DNA from: Coffea arabica
Lineage: Eukaryota > Streptophyta > Magnoliopsida > Gentianales > Rubiaceae
Direction of reading: 5' to 3'
Assembly: GCF_036785885.1 (NCBI RefSeq)
Contig: NC_092322.1
Span: 13,662,466 to 13,726,465, forward strand
Length of the DNA: 64,000 bases
Positions 23,785-34,308 of the stretch are shown one piece after another (positions within the stretch are counted from its first letter, which is position 1; every line of letters begins with the position of its first letter). The position numbers and the translations under genes were made by a program. The notes under the pieces are model-generated. The model did not search any database and was not told the origin of the DNA. It was given only the letters and a program-made list of their open reading frames with translations.

Positions 23785-24060
23785 AAACGCGCCAGTGAAT
23801 CGCGTTTTCATAGAATCGCGTTTTCAATTCTGCGCCTATAATGAAGAAAACGCGCCTTAAAAATGCGACAGAAAGTCGCGTTTTCCAGCCTGATCAAAAA
23901 TTGAAAACGCGCCTTTAGAAACGCGACATTAAATCGCGTTTTTAAGCATAGCCGCGTTTTCGATCCTGCAAGATATGTGAAGAAACGCGACTTCAAAAAA
24001 CACGGCTTGGTGGCGCGTTTTGATGAGTCACGTTTTCTGAGCGAAAATGCAGCTTCCTTG
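23785..24060 (+). repeat. cluster of AAAACGCG / CGCGTTTT motifs
   Basis: About ten copies in both orientations within 280 bp, in otherwise AT-rich sequence. Two more CGCGTTTT copies lie in each LTR of this element. No coding function is supported; the ORF spanning it is broken up by the repeats. Confidence 0.75.
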
Positions 24061-24353
24061 ATTCTCTTTTTCTTCTTTTTCTCATATATTTTCTTGTACC
24101 TTGAGTTGCTTATTGTATTTTTTATAGGTACATCACCAAAACAAGAGCTTGAAGTTACGGATCGCCGTTTTGATGTCTTAAGCCTTTGTTATCACTTTTG
24201 TTTCTCATTTTCCATTTTTAGGTTTACATCACTAATGGTTATCCAATGGAACTCATGAAGCGTTGGAGATACACGGACAATGGATCTTGAAGCTTCATAT
24301 TCAATCACAACAATAGGGGAGTATTACTTTCTTCATCTTAATTTCCCTTTTTA

Positions 24354-24390
24354 CACATTGAGGACAATGTGCATGTTAAGTGTGGGGGGA
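24354..24390 (+). other. hairpin 2 and internal polypurine tract of element 2
   Basis: CACATTG AGGA CAATGTG (24354-24371), then AAGTGTGGGGGGA ending at 24390. Same stem as hairpin 2 of element 1, with a loop differing only at its last base. Confidence 0.75.
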
Positions 24391-24914
24391 AGAATTGAGA
24401 TTATATACATTGTATGTGATTGAATTATTAGTTGCAAATATTGGACTTGTGTTAAAATTCAAAATTTTTCTAACATCTTGTCCAAAATTGCAAATTTGCC
24501 CCAAAAATTTTAAAAATTTAAATTTCATCCAAAGGGGTAACAAAGTTCCATACCATTAGTAGTTCAAATTCCTTCTACATTTGAGATAAATATATGTGGT
24601 TTAAGCACTTCTTTTCTCATTTAACTTGGAAATGACTATTATGTGATTATAATTTTTGCATTTGTAAGAAAGTATATCTTTTAAAGTGGAGAAAATTATG
24701 CCTATATTTTTTTTTGCATATTTGATGAAATTTCTTCGCTTTATTTGATTTTATAAGTTAAGTGATAAATATGGTCAATAAGTGCAATACTCTTCTCATG
24801 ATTATTCTTTTGAGGAATTTATTATTATCTTTGCTGTAAAAAGAAAAAAAGAAAAAAAAAGTGAAAAAAAAGAAGAAAAAAAAATTTATTTATTCTACTC
24901 CAATGATTCTTGTA

Positions 24915-25058
24915 CTTAGTAACCGGGAGTCTTCATCTACAAATGTCGACTTTCGCGTAAAACGGTACTTGAATTAAGAGTATGCAAAGCAACTTGAGTA
25001 TGTGAAGTGTTGAGTAACCGGTGATCTTCATCTAAAAATGTTGATCCTCGCGTAAAAA
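24915..25058 (+). repeat. duplicated GTAACCGG motif of element 2
   Basis: Copies at 24915-24965 and 25012-25058. Each has AGTAACCGG, then TCTTCATCTA, then AAATGT(C/T)GA and TCGCGTAAAA. The same pair occurs in element 1. Confidence 0.75.
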
Positions 25059-25377
25059 TATACTTTCACAACTTAAGTAATATTAGCTATATTATATAAA
25101 TAAATCCCTTTTTAAATTAAATAAGAAGATGATCATGGGTTTAGAAAGCATATTATTGACCATATAAGTTACTTACTTGTAAGATTGGGTAAGGATGAAA
25201 AATGGATTTGAACCTGTTATAATTACGGTATAATTGGCTCTCCTTTACTTGATATTATGAGTACTTGAATTTAATTGAATAATTGCATAATGGTTATTTA
25301 CTTTGTTTTGAGGAAATGAAGTTGAAATGCTACATATGTTTATTTTCAACTTTTGGATCATGGTTGGTTTGTATTTC

Positions 25378-25416
25378 TTATTGCTTGAGGACAAGCAATG
25401 ATTCAAGTGTGGGGGT
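25378..25416 (+). other. hairpin 3 and terminal polypurine tract of element 2
   Basis: TTGCTTG AGGA CAAGCAA (25381-25398), with three further possible pairs outside it (one of them G-T). It is followed by AAGTGTGGGGGTA just before the 3' LTR at 25420. Confidence 0.8.
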
Positions 25417-25419
25417 ATT

Positions 25420-27331
25420 TGATAAGAGTTTATTTTACGTATTTTTAGTGTGTTTTATTAGTTAATTTTGGTTTGATTATTTAGTTTTATAACTAAAATA
25501 ACTAAGGTTTTGGTAAAAAAACTACATTTTATGTTAAAATGGTTAAACATTGCATTTTATGGATTTTTATGGTAAAAAAACTTCATATTTTGTAGGTTTA
25601 ATGATTCAATCATCAAATGAAGTGCATTGGGAAGATATTTGGATGATTGAAGATGGATTAAAGTGGTGAAAAAAAAATATGAAGTGTAAAAGGAAAAATG
25701 CAAGAAAAGTCAGGTTTAACAACTCTGACACGTTTTGGTATTTTGACTATATCTGGAGCTACACAGATCGGATCAAGGTGATCTTGGTACCATTTTGAAG
25801 CTAAGAGATATATCTACATTTGGTATGAAGACATCAAAGTCCAATTCAGCCGTTTTCATAGTCCAAAAGTTGAAATACCGAAATTCAACTCAGCTGTCCA
25901 AAGTGAAAAACAGAGCTCCGACCAGTCTATAGTATTTCGGTCATATCTCAGGCTACAAAGCTCCAATTTGGATGATTCTTGAAGCATTGAAAAGCTAACT
26001 TAAAGGGCTACAACTTTGGTGTTTTACACAAAAGCTAGTTCGGCCTTTATGATAGACAAAATCGCAGATTAAGTAAGGTCAAAGTGAATACGCGAGTACA
26101 CAAAACGTGACTTGTAACCGCGTTTTGTGTAGGCGCGTTTTCTGGCCGAAATTCTGCAATTTGACTCAGCCATTTCCCTTGTGTTCATACCACTTTCCAG
26201 CTATAAGATGCAAGGGAATTCGGTGCACATGCTTCAGAAGACAAAATGGCAGACAATATGGCTTATTTTCAAGTCAAAAACAATGGTTTTTGACTATCTT
26301 AACAAAATGAGATTTGAAGAATCATAGCAGCAAATTTGGACTGGGAGAAGAGGAACTTTTCATGAGTTTATATGCAGAGACAGAGAGCCATTCATTCATT
26401 ATCATACGGGGAGAGAACTTGAAGTGCAGAAATGTAGTTCTTTCATTTCCTTAGTGTAGGATAGTGTAGTAAGTGTAGTTAATCCATTCTTGTATAATAG
26501 CTAGATTAGGATGAAGATGGAGATAAAGAAGAAGGAGTTGAAGCTCAAGTGACATGGGTTATCTCTACTCCAATTCTTTATCTTTTGTATTGGATTCTTA
26601 ACTATGGTTATAATGCAAGTTCTGGAATTTATGTTTATTATTTGTTTCTAAAGTTTATGCCTTGGGTTTGGTTGAACTTCCTATGATTGTTAGTGTTTGT
26701 CATTTGGCTATTTAACTGCTATGATTTGAGCAAGTTATTTAGCACTTTAGCTCTTTAAATCATGATTAATCTGGTACCATTAATTATGATTATCTAAGGT
26801 GTTATTTCTACAATGAAAATTGAGATTTAACATTAGTTCAAGAAGTGCTAAACATAGGGAATACACTCACGAGAGTAGAGGTGCACCTATGGGGTTTTGG
26901 TGATTTATTTCATGTAATTTCATTGAAGAAATGAACTTGTAACTAATTTCATAACCATGAGAATAGGTATGGATTGGTTATTAGTATAATTGATTCACTA
27001 CGAAAGTAGGATTCAAATGCATAAGGAAATTACACCATAACTAGCCTAGATGTAGTACTCAATGATCCAAATATAACACTTGCATGAGTAGTTAGGGATA
27101 CCACAACCTAAGGAGCTTTTATTTGTTATTTTGTATAATTTCAGTAGGTTAAATTTCTTATAATTCATTGATAGTCTAAATAATAGAGAAGCTTTAGTAA
27201 TACCGGTAATTGTTCACTCTTCCCTATGGGATCGACCCGATATATACCCTAAACTACTAGTTGATCTGTATACTTGCAGTGAACGGGTGTAATTCGGTTT
27301 TTTAACTTGTACGTATGTAAAATACCCGTCA
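25420..27331 (+). repeat. 3' LTR of element 2
   Basis: 1912 bp, nearly identical to 20161-22070. TG...CA termini, followed by the GTTGT duplication. Confidence 0.92.
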
Positions 27332-27336
27332 GTTGT

Positions 27337-28151
27337 GTAAAAAGAACACAAGTTACAGAGCAAGTTACAGCCTGAATATACTAAAATGCAGGTATAAAAT
27401 GCGGCCTATGCCCTAGTTTTGAGCCCTCGTTTTGCTTTTTTTACAGGTTTGCCAATTCTGGCCAGATTTCATTCTTGCTCTATTTTTAGTCCAATTTCTA
27501 CTGATATTTATTTGATGATGGAGACCGAACTAACTCTTGTACAAAACATGAAAATTGTATCCCTTTGAGTTAGTTTTCCAATGCCTTAAGAATCATTCAA
27601 TTTGGAGCTTTGTGGACCGCGAAATGATCAAAATACCATGACTGGTCAATCTCTTGTTCCGCTTTTGACCATGCAGATGAGCTTCTGTATGTCGACTTTT
27701 TGACAATGAAGACAACTAAACTGGACTTCTATTCTTCATACCAAATGTAGATCTATCTCTTAGGTCCAAAATGGTTCAAAAATCATCTCAATTTGATCAT
27801 TGTAGCTCAAGATATTGCCAAAATACTACAATATGTCAAAGCTGTGAAACTTGCTTCCTTTTATTCTTGATTGCATTTCCTTTTTTGAATTTTCTATTCT
27901 CTTTTCATCACTTTAAACTATCATCAATCACCCAATTATCTTCTAAAACCATGCTATTTGATGATTGAATCATTAAACCTACAAAACATGAAGTTTTCAC
28001 CATAAAAATCCATAGAAATGTAATTTTTACCACTTTAACCATAAAATGCATTTTTCACTAGAATTCTACTTAATTAGCCATAAAAGTAACTAAAACACAC
28101 CAAAACTAACTAATGAAACACACTTAAAACACGTAAAATATACACTTATCA
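27337..28151 (-). mobile_element. solo LTR 'B', second piece
   Basis: Continues from 20155 once element 2 and one copy of its duplication are removed. The reverse complement of 8100-8200 in LTR C spans this junction without a gap, showing the empty site. It ends TACACTTATCA, the reverse of the family start TGATAAGTG. Confidence 0.82.
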
Positions 28152-28156
28152 CACGA

Positions 28157-28881
28157 CCTTAAAAATGCGACCTTAGGTCTTGTATTCCACCCCACATTTT
28201 CTCCTTTACAAGTTTGCACTTTTTGGGTAGAATTTATCCTTGCTCTGTTTTTTATCCAACTGCAATCATATTTTTCTTAATGATAAGGTTCACCTAGCTC
28301 TTGTACAAAACACATCAAGAATCATCCAATTTGGAGCTCTGTGGATAGCAAAATGACCAAAATACCCTCAACTAGTCAGAACTCTATTTCAACTTTCGAC
28401 CATAAAAATGCACTTCTATATTTTGCCTTTTTGACAATGAAAATGACTGAACTGGACTTTGATGTCCCATATCAAATGTAGATCCATCTCTTAACTTCAA
28501 AATGGTATGAGAATCACCTCAATCCGATGCTTATAGCTCAAGATATAGTCGAAATACGAAAATATATCAAAACTGTGAAAATTCCTTTCTTTTGTTCTTG
28601 TTTGCATTCCATCTTTGCACTTCATGTCTTCTTTAAGCTATTTCAAATCATCAATAATTATTCAAATATGTTCTCAATTCATGCCATTTGATGATTGAAT
28701 CCTTAAACCTACAAAACATGAAGTTTTCACCATTAAAATCCATAGAAATGTAATTTTTCACACTTAAACCACAAAATACATATTTTCACTAGAAACTTAG
28801 TTAATTAACTATAAAAATAGTTAAAACACATTAAAACTAACTAATAAAATATGCAAAAACATGTAAAATATGCACTTATCA
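28157..28881 (-). mobile_element. solo LTR 'A', third piece
   Basis: The second half of LTR A after the inserted LTR B, ending GCACTTATCA. It parallels 27440-28151 of LTR B closely in content. The sequence then returns to P450 intron at 28882 (GTAAGACATTATTGG). Confidence 0.8.
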
Positions 28882-29334
28882 GTAAGACATTATTGGCCAT
28901 GTACAGTCAATTTGCAACTTAAAAAGTTTGTGGGTAAAGTCAGTTTGCAACTGAAGAAGTTGATTAGAAGTTGAGTTTTGCTGATAAGTACATTGATTCT
29001 ATTCATTTGTTTATTCTTTCCGAAATTATTATAGTATCCATGACAGTGAGATTTATTTCACATTCCAGTGGGAAGCGCAAATAATAATTCTTAAGAAATT
29101 CCAAGCCTATTATAAGCAATTTTTTTGGTGCCATGCTTGTGCAAGAAATAGCCACTTTTTTTTTTTGCAATTTTTTAGGTTATTCTCTAAACACGGTTTT
29201 AAATAATTTTTATTTTTTGTTATTACGTTGTCGTCCAGATATCACATCCACAACATTGAAACATAAATAAGTTTAAGAACTTCAATAATTGGACTAAGTT
29301 TCTTGCTGCACTTTGCTTATTGATTGAACTCTAG

Positions 29335-29937
29335 GACCTACTTGCTACTGGAACCGAGACCTCAGCGACTACAATAGATGGGCCATTTCAGAGCTACTGA
29401 AAAACCCAGAAATATTCTACAGGGCAGCTGAAGAACTCGATCGTGTTATTGGTCAGAATCGATGGGTGAAAGAGAAGGACATGCCAAATCTTCCTTACAT
29501 ATATAGAGGCTATTGTTAAAGAAGCAATGCGTATGCACCCCGTCGCATTGCTAGCGCCAAGATGTGCTCGCAAAGATTGCAAAGTTGCAGGGTACGATAT
29601 CGAAAAGGGAACTCGAGTCCTCCCCGAATTGTGGGAGACGACAGAGGAATTTTGCCCCGACAGATTCACGGGAAAGGACATTGAATTCAAAGGGCAAGAC
29701 TGTAAGTTCCGAGCATTTGGTGCTGGAAGAAGAATGTGCCCAGGGTACAATTTAGGCCTCAAGGTTATCCAATCTAGTTTGGCCAATCTTTTACATGGAT
29801 ACAGATGGAAGTTGCCAAATGACATGATGCCTGAGGACCTGGACATGGAAGAAATATTTGGGCTCACTACACCAAGAAAGATCCCACTTGTTGCCATTGT
29901 TGAGCCTCGGCTTCCTCGTAATCTTTATTCACTGTGA
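29335..29937 (+). pseudogene. cytochrome P450 copy 1, exon 2 (broken)
   Basis: Starts after CTCTAG with the I-helix region (Asp-Leu-Leu, then GTET) and ends at TGA 29935. Compared with copies 2 and 3 it has lost one base before the conserved TGGGCC, gained four bases (TATA) near 29505, and has a net 27-base deletion near 29618 that removes nine residues before the PERF region. The Trp of the PERF motif is Cys here (EEFCPDRF). The heme-binding segment FGAGRRMCPG is intact. It is the true partner of 9791-10305. Confidence 0.93.
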
Positions 29938-30530
29938 TTCTCTACATGTATGTTTGATCTCCCAGTATCATCATTATCAACTTGTGTTCAAATAAATCAG
30001 CTCTGCAAGTTTAGAATTTGTAGCTGCGCTTATATGTGTTTGCCAATTGCCACAACGCTGCAAACCCTTGTAGTTGGTGCATGGCATATGCGTAATCACT
30101 GAGATTGTTATGCCTATTTAAATCCAAATTTGTGCACAATTTTGTGAAACTGTGAATATGTACACCCCTGATGTTCCAAATACAATCTATAACATTCTGA
30201 CGCTAATTTAAATCTGTAATGGCAGGTTTACAGTCAAAGCAATGTGCTCTCTGCCATCTTTCCTCTTAGCATGGCCAGTGCCAGAAGTTGTTCCTACTTC
30301 CTATGCACCTCTAAATCATCCCACTAGATTGGTGCTGCTTTCCATACTTGTTGGGAGGGAGAGAGAGAGAGGAAAGAAAAGAGGGGAGGGTGGGGTGGCT
30401 GTGGCAGTGGTGGCAATGGGAAGGGAGGGAGGAGGAAGAGCAGCAGTGGTGTGGTGTGGGGAGGAAGAGGAAGAAGGGCGGAAAGAAAGGGAAAAAAAAA
30501 AAGGAAAGAAAAAATAAGCAAGATCAAATG
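29938..30530 (+). repeat. 3' flank of P450 copy 1, ending in a purine-rich tract
   Basis: Matches the 3' flanks at 36327-36750 and 50609-51000. An AATAAA-type signal (CAAATAAATCAG) lies near 29990. 30345-30515 is a GA/GGA-rich tract, also present after copy 3 but absent after copy 2. ORFs on both strands of the tract are low-complexity. Confidence 0.8.
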
Positions 30531-30993
30531 TCAAAATGTCACAAATTTATAATATTACCGTTGTGCTCTTTATAACTATTTAACTAAAAAACCAAAACAA
30601 AAAGAGAATTTTTAAAAGACCAAAAAATATAGACGAAAAAAAAAAACCAAATTGCTATCCAATATTGGTCCATATTTCTTTGTATCAAGGTGGTGGTGGG
30701 ATAGTAAAAGATATGAGTAAATTAAAATCTAGTTAAAATCAAAAAGTTAGAAGGATTTCTTTGAAGTTATATTTGGCGGATTTTTTTTTGGAAGTAACAA
30801 TATTATGAGGATTTGCCTTGGGGTAATAGCAGCTTGACTTCAATATTGAAGATTGTCCGGCACATAAAATCCCAAGTCGTAGTCTCCAAGATATATGTAT
30901 GAAGTGACGACGAGGTTCTTGATAAATCCATTTATGACAGCACCATGTGCAACTCATGATAAATTCATAGGCTTTGAATCTCCATTCGGCCAT
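30531..30993 (+). other. intergenic unit, copy 1, with a block shared in inverted form
   Basis: 30531-30740 matches 4160-4370 and 51380-51520. About 30765-30815 (ATATTTGGCGGATTTTTTTT, GGAAGTAACAATAT) recurs inverted near 52225-52280. No gene. Confidence 0.6.
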
Positions 30994-31145
30994 AATTAAA
31001 TGTAATTTTATTTAAAAAATACAGATGGATACATAGTACGTCCATTTGATTAAATAGTGATTCAATTTCTTACGGATTACTTTAGGATCTCTTCGAGCTT
31101 TTTCCCATTATGTAGTAGGCTATCTTATCGACAAAAAAAAAAAAA
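30994..31145 (+). mobile_element. small poly(A) retroposon (SINE-like or truncated)
   Basis: About 152 bp ending in a run of 15 A. It is flanked by a perfect 16-bp repeat AATCTCCATTCGGCCA (30978-30993 and 31146-31161), as expected of a target-site duplication made by LINE machinery. No Pol III A or B box is obvious, so it may be a 5'-truncated SINE, a LINE end or a retrocopied RNA. Confidence 0.65.
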
Positions 31146-31170
31146 AATCTCCATTCGGCCAAAAATCATA

Positions 31171-31628
31171 CTCCCTCCGTCCCAGAAAGTGTGTCGTATT
31201 TCGGGGGAATTGTAATTATTATCAACAGTGCAAGACTTTTAAATGATTTGTATTTAAGTTCCGGCAATGTCCCTTGACTTTCAATGTATTCATAACGTGG
31301 GTGAATGATAAAAGGGGCACAGGTTGTGATAAGACATACGGGACCCAAAAGATTTAAATGCCTCCACACTACTTTGAAAGAAAGTGTCATGCACGATTGC
31401 TATTACCATTTCACGTGAGAGTCACGAACTATTGAGTGTAGTGTTGGTACTTGGTAAGTGAACAGAAATGTGTCACATTGGGCCCACTAAAAGGTAAGAA
31501 AAGGCTGTCACATTGAAGGGTATGGAGCGGAAATGTGTGAAAACTTTCATTGCCAATTTTAGTAAGTGACAATTATTTTGAGACGGATAAAAAAGAAAAG
31601 TATGACATTATTAATGAGACGGAGGGAG
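31171..31628. mobile_element. Stowaway-like (Tc1/mariner) MITE
   Basis: 458 bp with terminal inverted repeats CTCCCTCCGTC(C/T)CA at both ends and a TA target duplication (31169-31170 and 31629-31630). The terminal sequence is the Stowaway consensus. No transposase is encoded. The minus-strand ORF inside is not a gene. Confidence 0.92.
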
Positions 31629-31840
31629 TAAACCCATGGGCCAAAAAATAGATAAACAAGTTGAGTACTACGCTTTGTCATGTACCGTGATATTATTATT
31701 ATTGCGAAAGAAAGTATTCTCTATTATGACAGGACCATGTGCAACTCCTGTCAGACTCAGGAGCTTTCACCTTTCCGACCGGACTCGCTGTGTCGGGCGA
31801 AGGAGATCAGATGTCAAATTTCAGTTGATTTGCGGCTGGA

Positions 31841-33502
31841 AGGCTAAGGAAGCTGTAGGTCCTGAAGCAAAATTAGATGGTTGCCATACAACAACAAATC
31901 TTTTTAAAGGTTTTTTTTAACTAAATAAAATATTCCCTCTCAAATTAGTTTTCTTTTTCCAAATTTCAGTTATGTGAGTAAATGAAAGCTTTTACAACCA
32001 TTAGTTCTTTTAAAATATTTTAAAGCGTAACTGCATGTACACATTCTATTATATTCATTTGTCTCTTCTTCAGTTTTTATACTCCATCTAGGATGTCTAA
32101 TCATAATTCCGTAAAAAATTAAAAACTATATATATTTTTCTTTATAATTAGTCAATTATAAATTGGTAAAGTTCTAATCAATTTCATCCATTATCTAACT
32201 TGCAAGAAAGGAATAGATATCTCCTAAATACAAAGTTCAAAAGGAATTTCTAGTCTTTTATAATCACGTTCACATGATGTTTCGGTGGATATCCATTTGT
32301 CCATTTTCCGTTAAAGAAACTTTACTTATTACAATCTTTTTCTTTACACTCCTCTAAAATAGTATGAAATATTACCATAATTCTTCACATGTCACTATTA
32401 AACCGAGGGTTAAGGATTATCGGAAAGTAATCATTAAATAGTATATGAGTTTATGTTTAGTGTCTTACATTCATTAAATTTATTGTTTTTTGGAAAATTA
32501 AAGTTCGAAGATAAAAAGAAGTTAATGCAAATGCACGGCTGAATAACTGGTGGTCTAATTCTATTGCTTGCTTACCCACAAGAATGACCACGCCAACACT
32601 ACATTAATACACTCATACTTTTGCATTTCTTAATTACTTGCATTTCTTATTCTTTCTTCCCAACAATTCTACAGCCCATAATCAATTTTAATTCAGTAAT
32701 CTTCATACAACTCTGAACATATAACTATATTTAATATAAATTCTTGACATACCTGCATTTCAATTCTCAAAATCTTATGGCATGCCTTACTTTATAATGG
32801 TGTTTAATTACTTAAGTTCTTAAACGATCAATCATATCAAAATCATAAACTTGTACCGTACAATAGGATGCTCTTCACATCATGATCAGGAGTTTAGCAA
32901 TTAATCTCCATCATGTCACAATTAAATTCAATTTCATAGCTAGGGGTGAAATTGCAAAGCATTTGGTTAATCGGATGTTTGAAGAAATTTAATTAATTAA
33001 ATTTAATATGAATTTAGTTCAGTCAAATAGATTTCGATATGGTCTTGGTAAAAACAAAATTATGAGAGTGCTTAATTAGTTTGAAAGTAACTCTAAGTTC
33101 TCGATTTTTTATTTTAACTGGTATAACACACACACACGTACAATATGTTACACATGTTCACTTCACGTTATTGTGGATATTTAATATTCTTAATTACTAC
33201 TTTCTTTTATTCTTTTTTCCATCATCTCTTCACTTTCCTTCTTTCTTTTTCTTGATCACTTGCATTTTGTGAAATTATTTTTCATGTTTCCAATTGTTTG
33301 CTTTAATTGGTTTTTCATATTTGTAATTATTTTTCATTAATATCAATTTCATCCTATTTATGACTAACATCTGACAGTGATTTATGCCTTTCCAATTTGA
33401 CAATTATTTGGTTAAAAAAACTTTAAAAAGATTTGTTTTATTGCATTGCAATTTTTGGGGACCAATTAATTTTGCTTCAGGTCCACAACTTCCTTGCTAA
33501 GC
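31841..33502. mobile_element. long inverted-repeat element upstream of P450 copy 2
   Basis: Left arm about 31841-31945, right arm about 33392-33502. The right arm read in reverse repeats the left (AAGGAAG.TGT.G.CCTGAAG, then CAAAATTA, AAACAAATC, TTTTTAAAG). The interior has no ORF of note. A second copy lies before P450 copy 3 (43336-45950), and a left arm alone at about 5011-5120. It looks like a foldback or MITE-type DNA element, family unknown, and was probably part of the unit before it was duplicated. The left arm explains the conserved short ORFs at 4826-5089 and 31636-31920. Confidence 0.6.
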
Positions 33503-33523
33503 GTGTTGTGAGGGTTACACAGC

Positions 33524-33680
33524 GGCCTTGTTTAAATTGTGCTTTTTTGCAAAAAAGAATTTTACATTTTTCGTAAATATATTTTTTTCAATTATCTTTC
33601 TTATCTCATCTCAGATGCATCAAATAGTTACATTATATTTTTTTATAAAGCTCCTAAAAATAGCAATGCAAATGGAGCCC
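33524..33680. mobile_element. possible short MITE
   Basis: Starts GGCCTTGTTTAAATTG and ends AATGGAGCCC, a rough inverted repeat of the GGGCC.GTTTG.ATTG kind common in plant MITEs. No clear target duplication, so this is tentative. Confidence 0.4.
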
Positions 33681-34211
33681 TTCCAGCCGCAAATCAATTG
33701 AGTTTTGATGTCATTTTCTGTGTGAATTCCTTCTTTTGACATGTATCCACTTCGTATGGTTGGATCTTCCCGCTATAGACCGATCCGGTAGCATAGTTTT
33801 TTTGCTCAATCACTTAAGCTATCATGTTAGAGATCAATAATCAGAGGCTTACAAACTTTCGTAAAAATTTTCATTTGAACAGCTAAATAACCAAAGTCTG
33901 ACGGCTAAACAAAACAAAAAGCTCATTATAATTGCTGCTATTTGTACAACTTTTCTGTGATTAAATAAAATTCCCTTCCTCGTTAAAATAAATGAAAGAA
34001 AATATGAAGGAGAAATTAAATTGATCTAATTGTTTAACAATTACTAGTATTTCTTTTTGTGATTTGAACTACTTCCTTTCCATGTTTCGTACACTTAAAT
34101 CAGTGGCTTACACGTTTTCGTATTGCACTAATTTTCTTTTGTAAACCAATAATCAAAACTTAAAACTTATTGCACTAGTAGTTATTGAGTGACTTCCACG
34201 CCTTTGCTCAT

Positions 34212-34219
34212 TATAAATA
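34212..34219 (+). promoter_or_regulatory. TATA box of P450 copy 2
   Basis: TATAAATA, 97 bp before the ATG, in a context shared by all three copies. Confidence 0.75.
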
Positions 34220-34308
34220 CCGGCCCCCTCCACATTCCAAACACACTCAACCATCTTCCTCCTTGTGCTACAATCTGCCACCTCCATCACCCCCACTGCT
34301 CCCACAAA

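Larger units (their letters stand above)
20161..27331 (+). mobile_element. element 2: young gag-only LTR retrotransposon with tRNA-Asp-type primer site
   Basis: 7171 bp with LTRs of 1910 bp (20161-22070) and 1912 bp (25420-27331). A perfect 5-bp target-site duplication GTTGT lies at 20156-20160 and 27332-27336. By eye the LTRs differ by about eight substitutions and one 2-base indel, so insertion is recent. The internal region holds a primer site, one open gag-like ORF, three hairpins, an AAAACGCG-rich region and two polypurine tracts. It carries no enzyme domains. Confidence 0.92.
10306..29334 (+). other. intron of P450 copy 1, expanded to about 19 kb by nested LTR elements
   Basis: 10306-10557 and 28882-29334 are normal intron sequence. 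They match the introns of copies 2 and 3 and join without a gap except for a 5-bp target-site duplication (GTTAG at 10553-10557, GTAAG at 28882-28886; copies 2 and 3 read GTAAG). Everything between is retroelement. The original intron was about 0.7 kb, as in copy 3. Confidence 0.9.

Noticed and set aside
20846..26310. Identical 67-codon ORFs at 20846-21049 and 26107-26310
   Set aside because: They are the same position in the two LTRs of element 2; identity comes from LTR duplication, not from coding constraint.
29394..29897. 167-codon minus-strand ORF opposite P450 copy 1 exon 2 (also at 35963-36286 and 50245-50568)
   Set aside because: An antisense shadow of the conserved P450 exon; the true frame is on the + strand.
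30242..30575. Overlapping ORFs in the GA-rich tract, and similar ones at 50888-51253
   Set aside because: Low-complexity purine tract; ORFs open in all frames and on both strands without domain.
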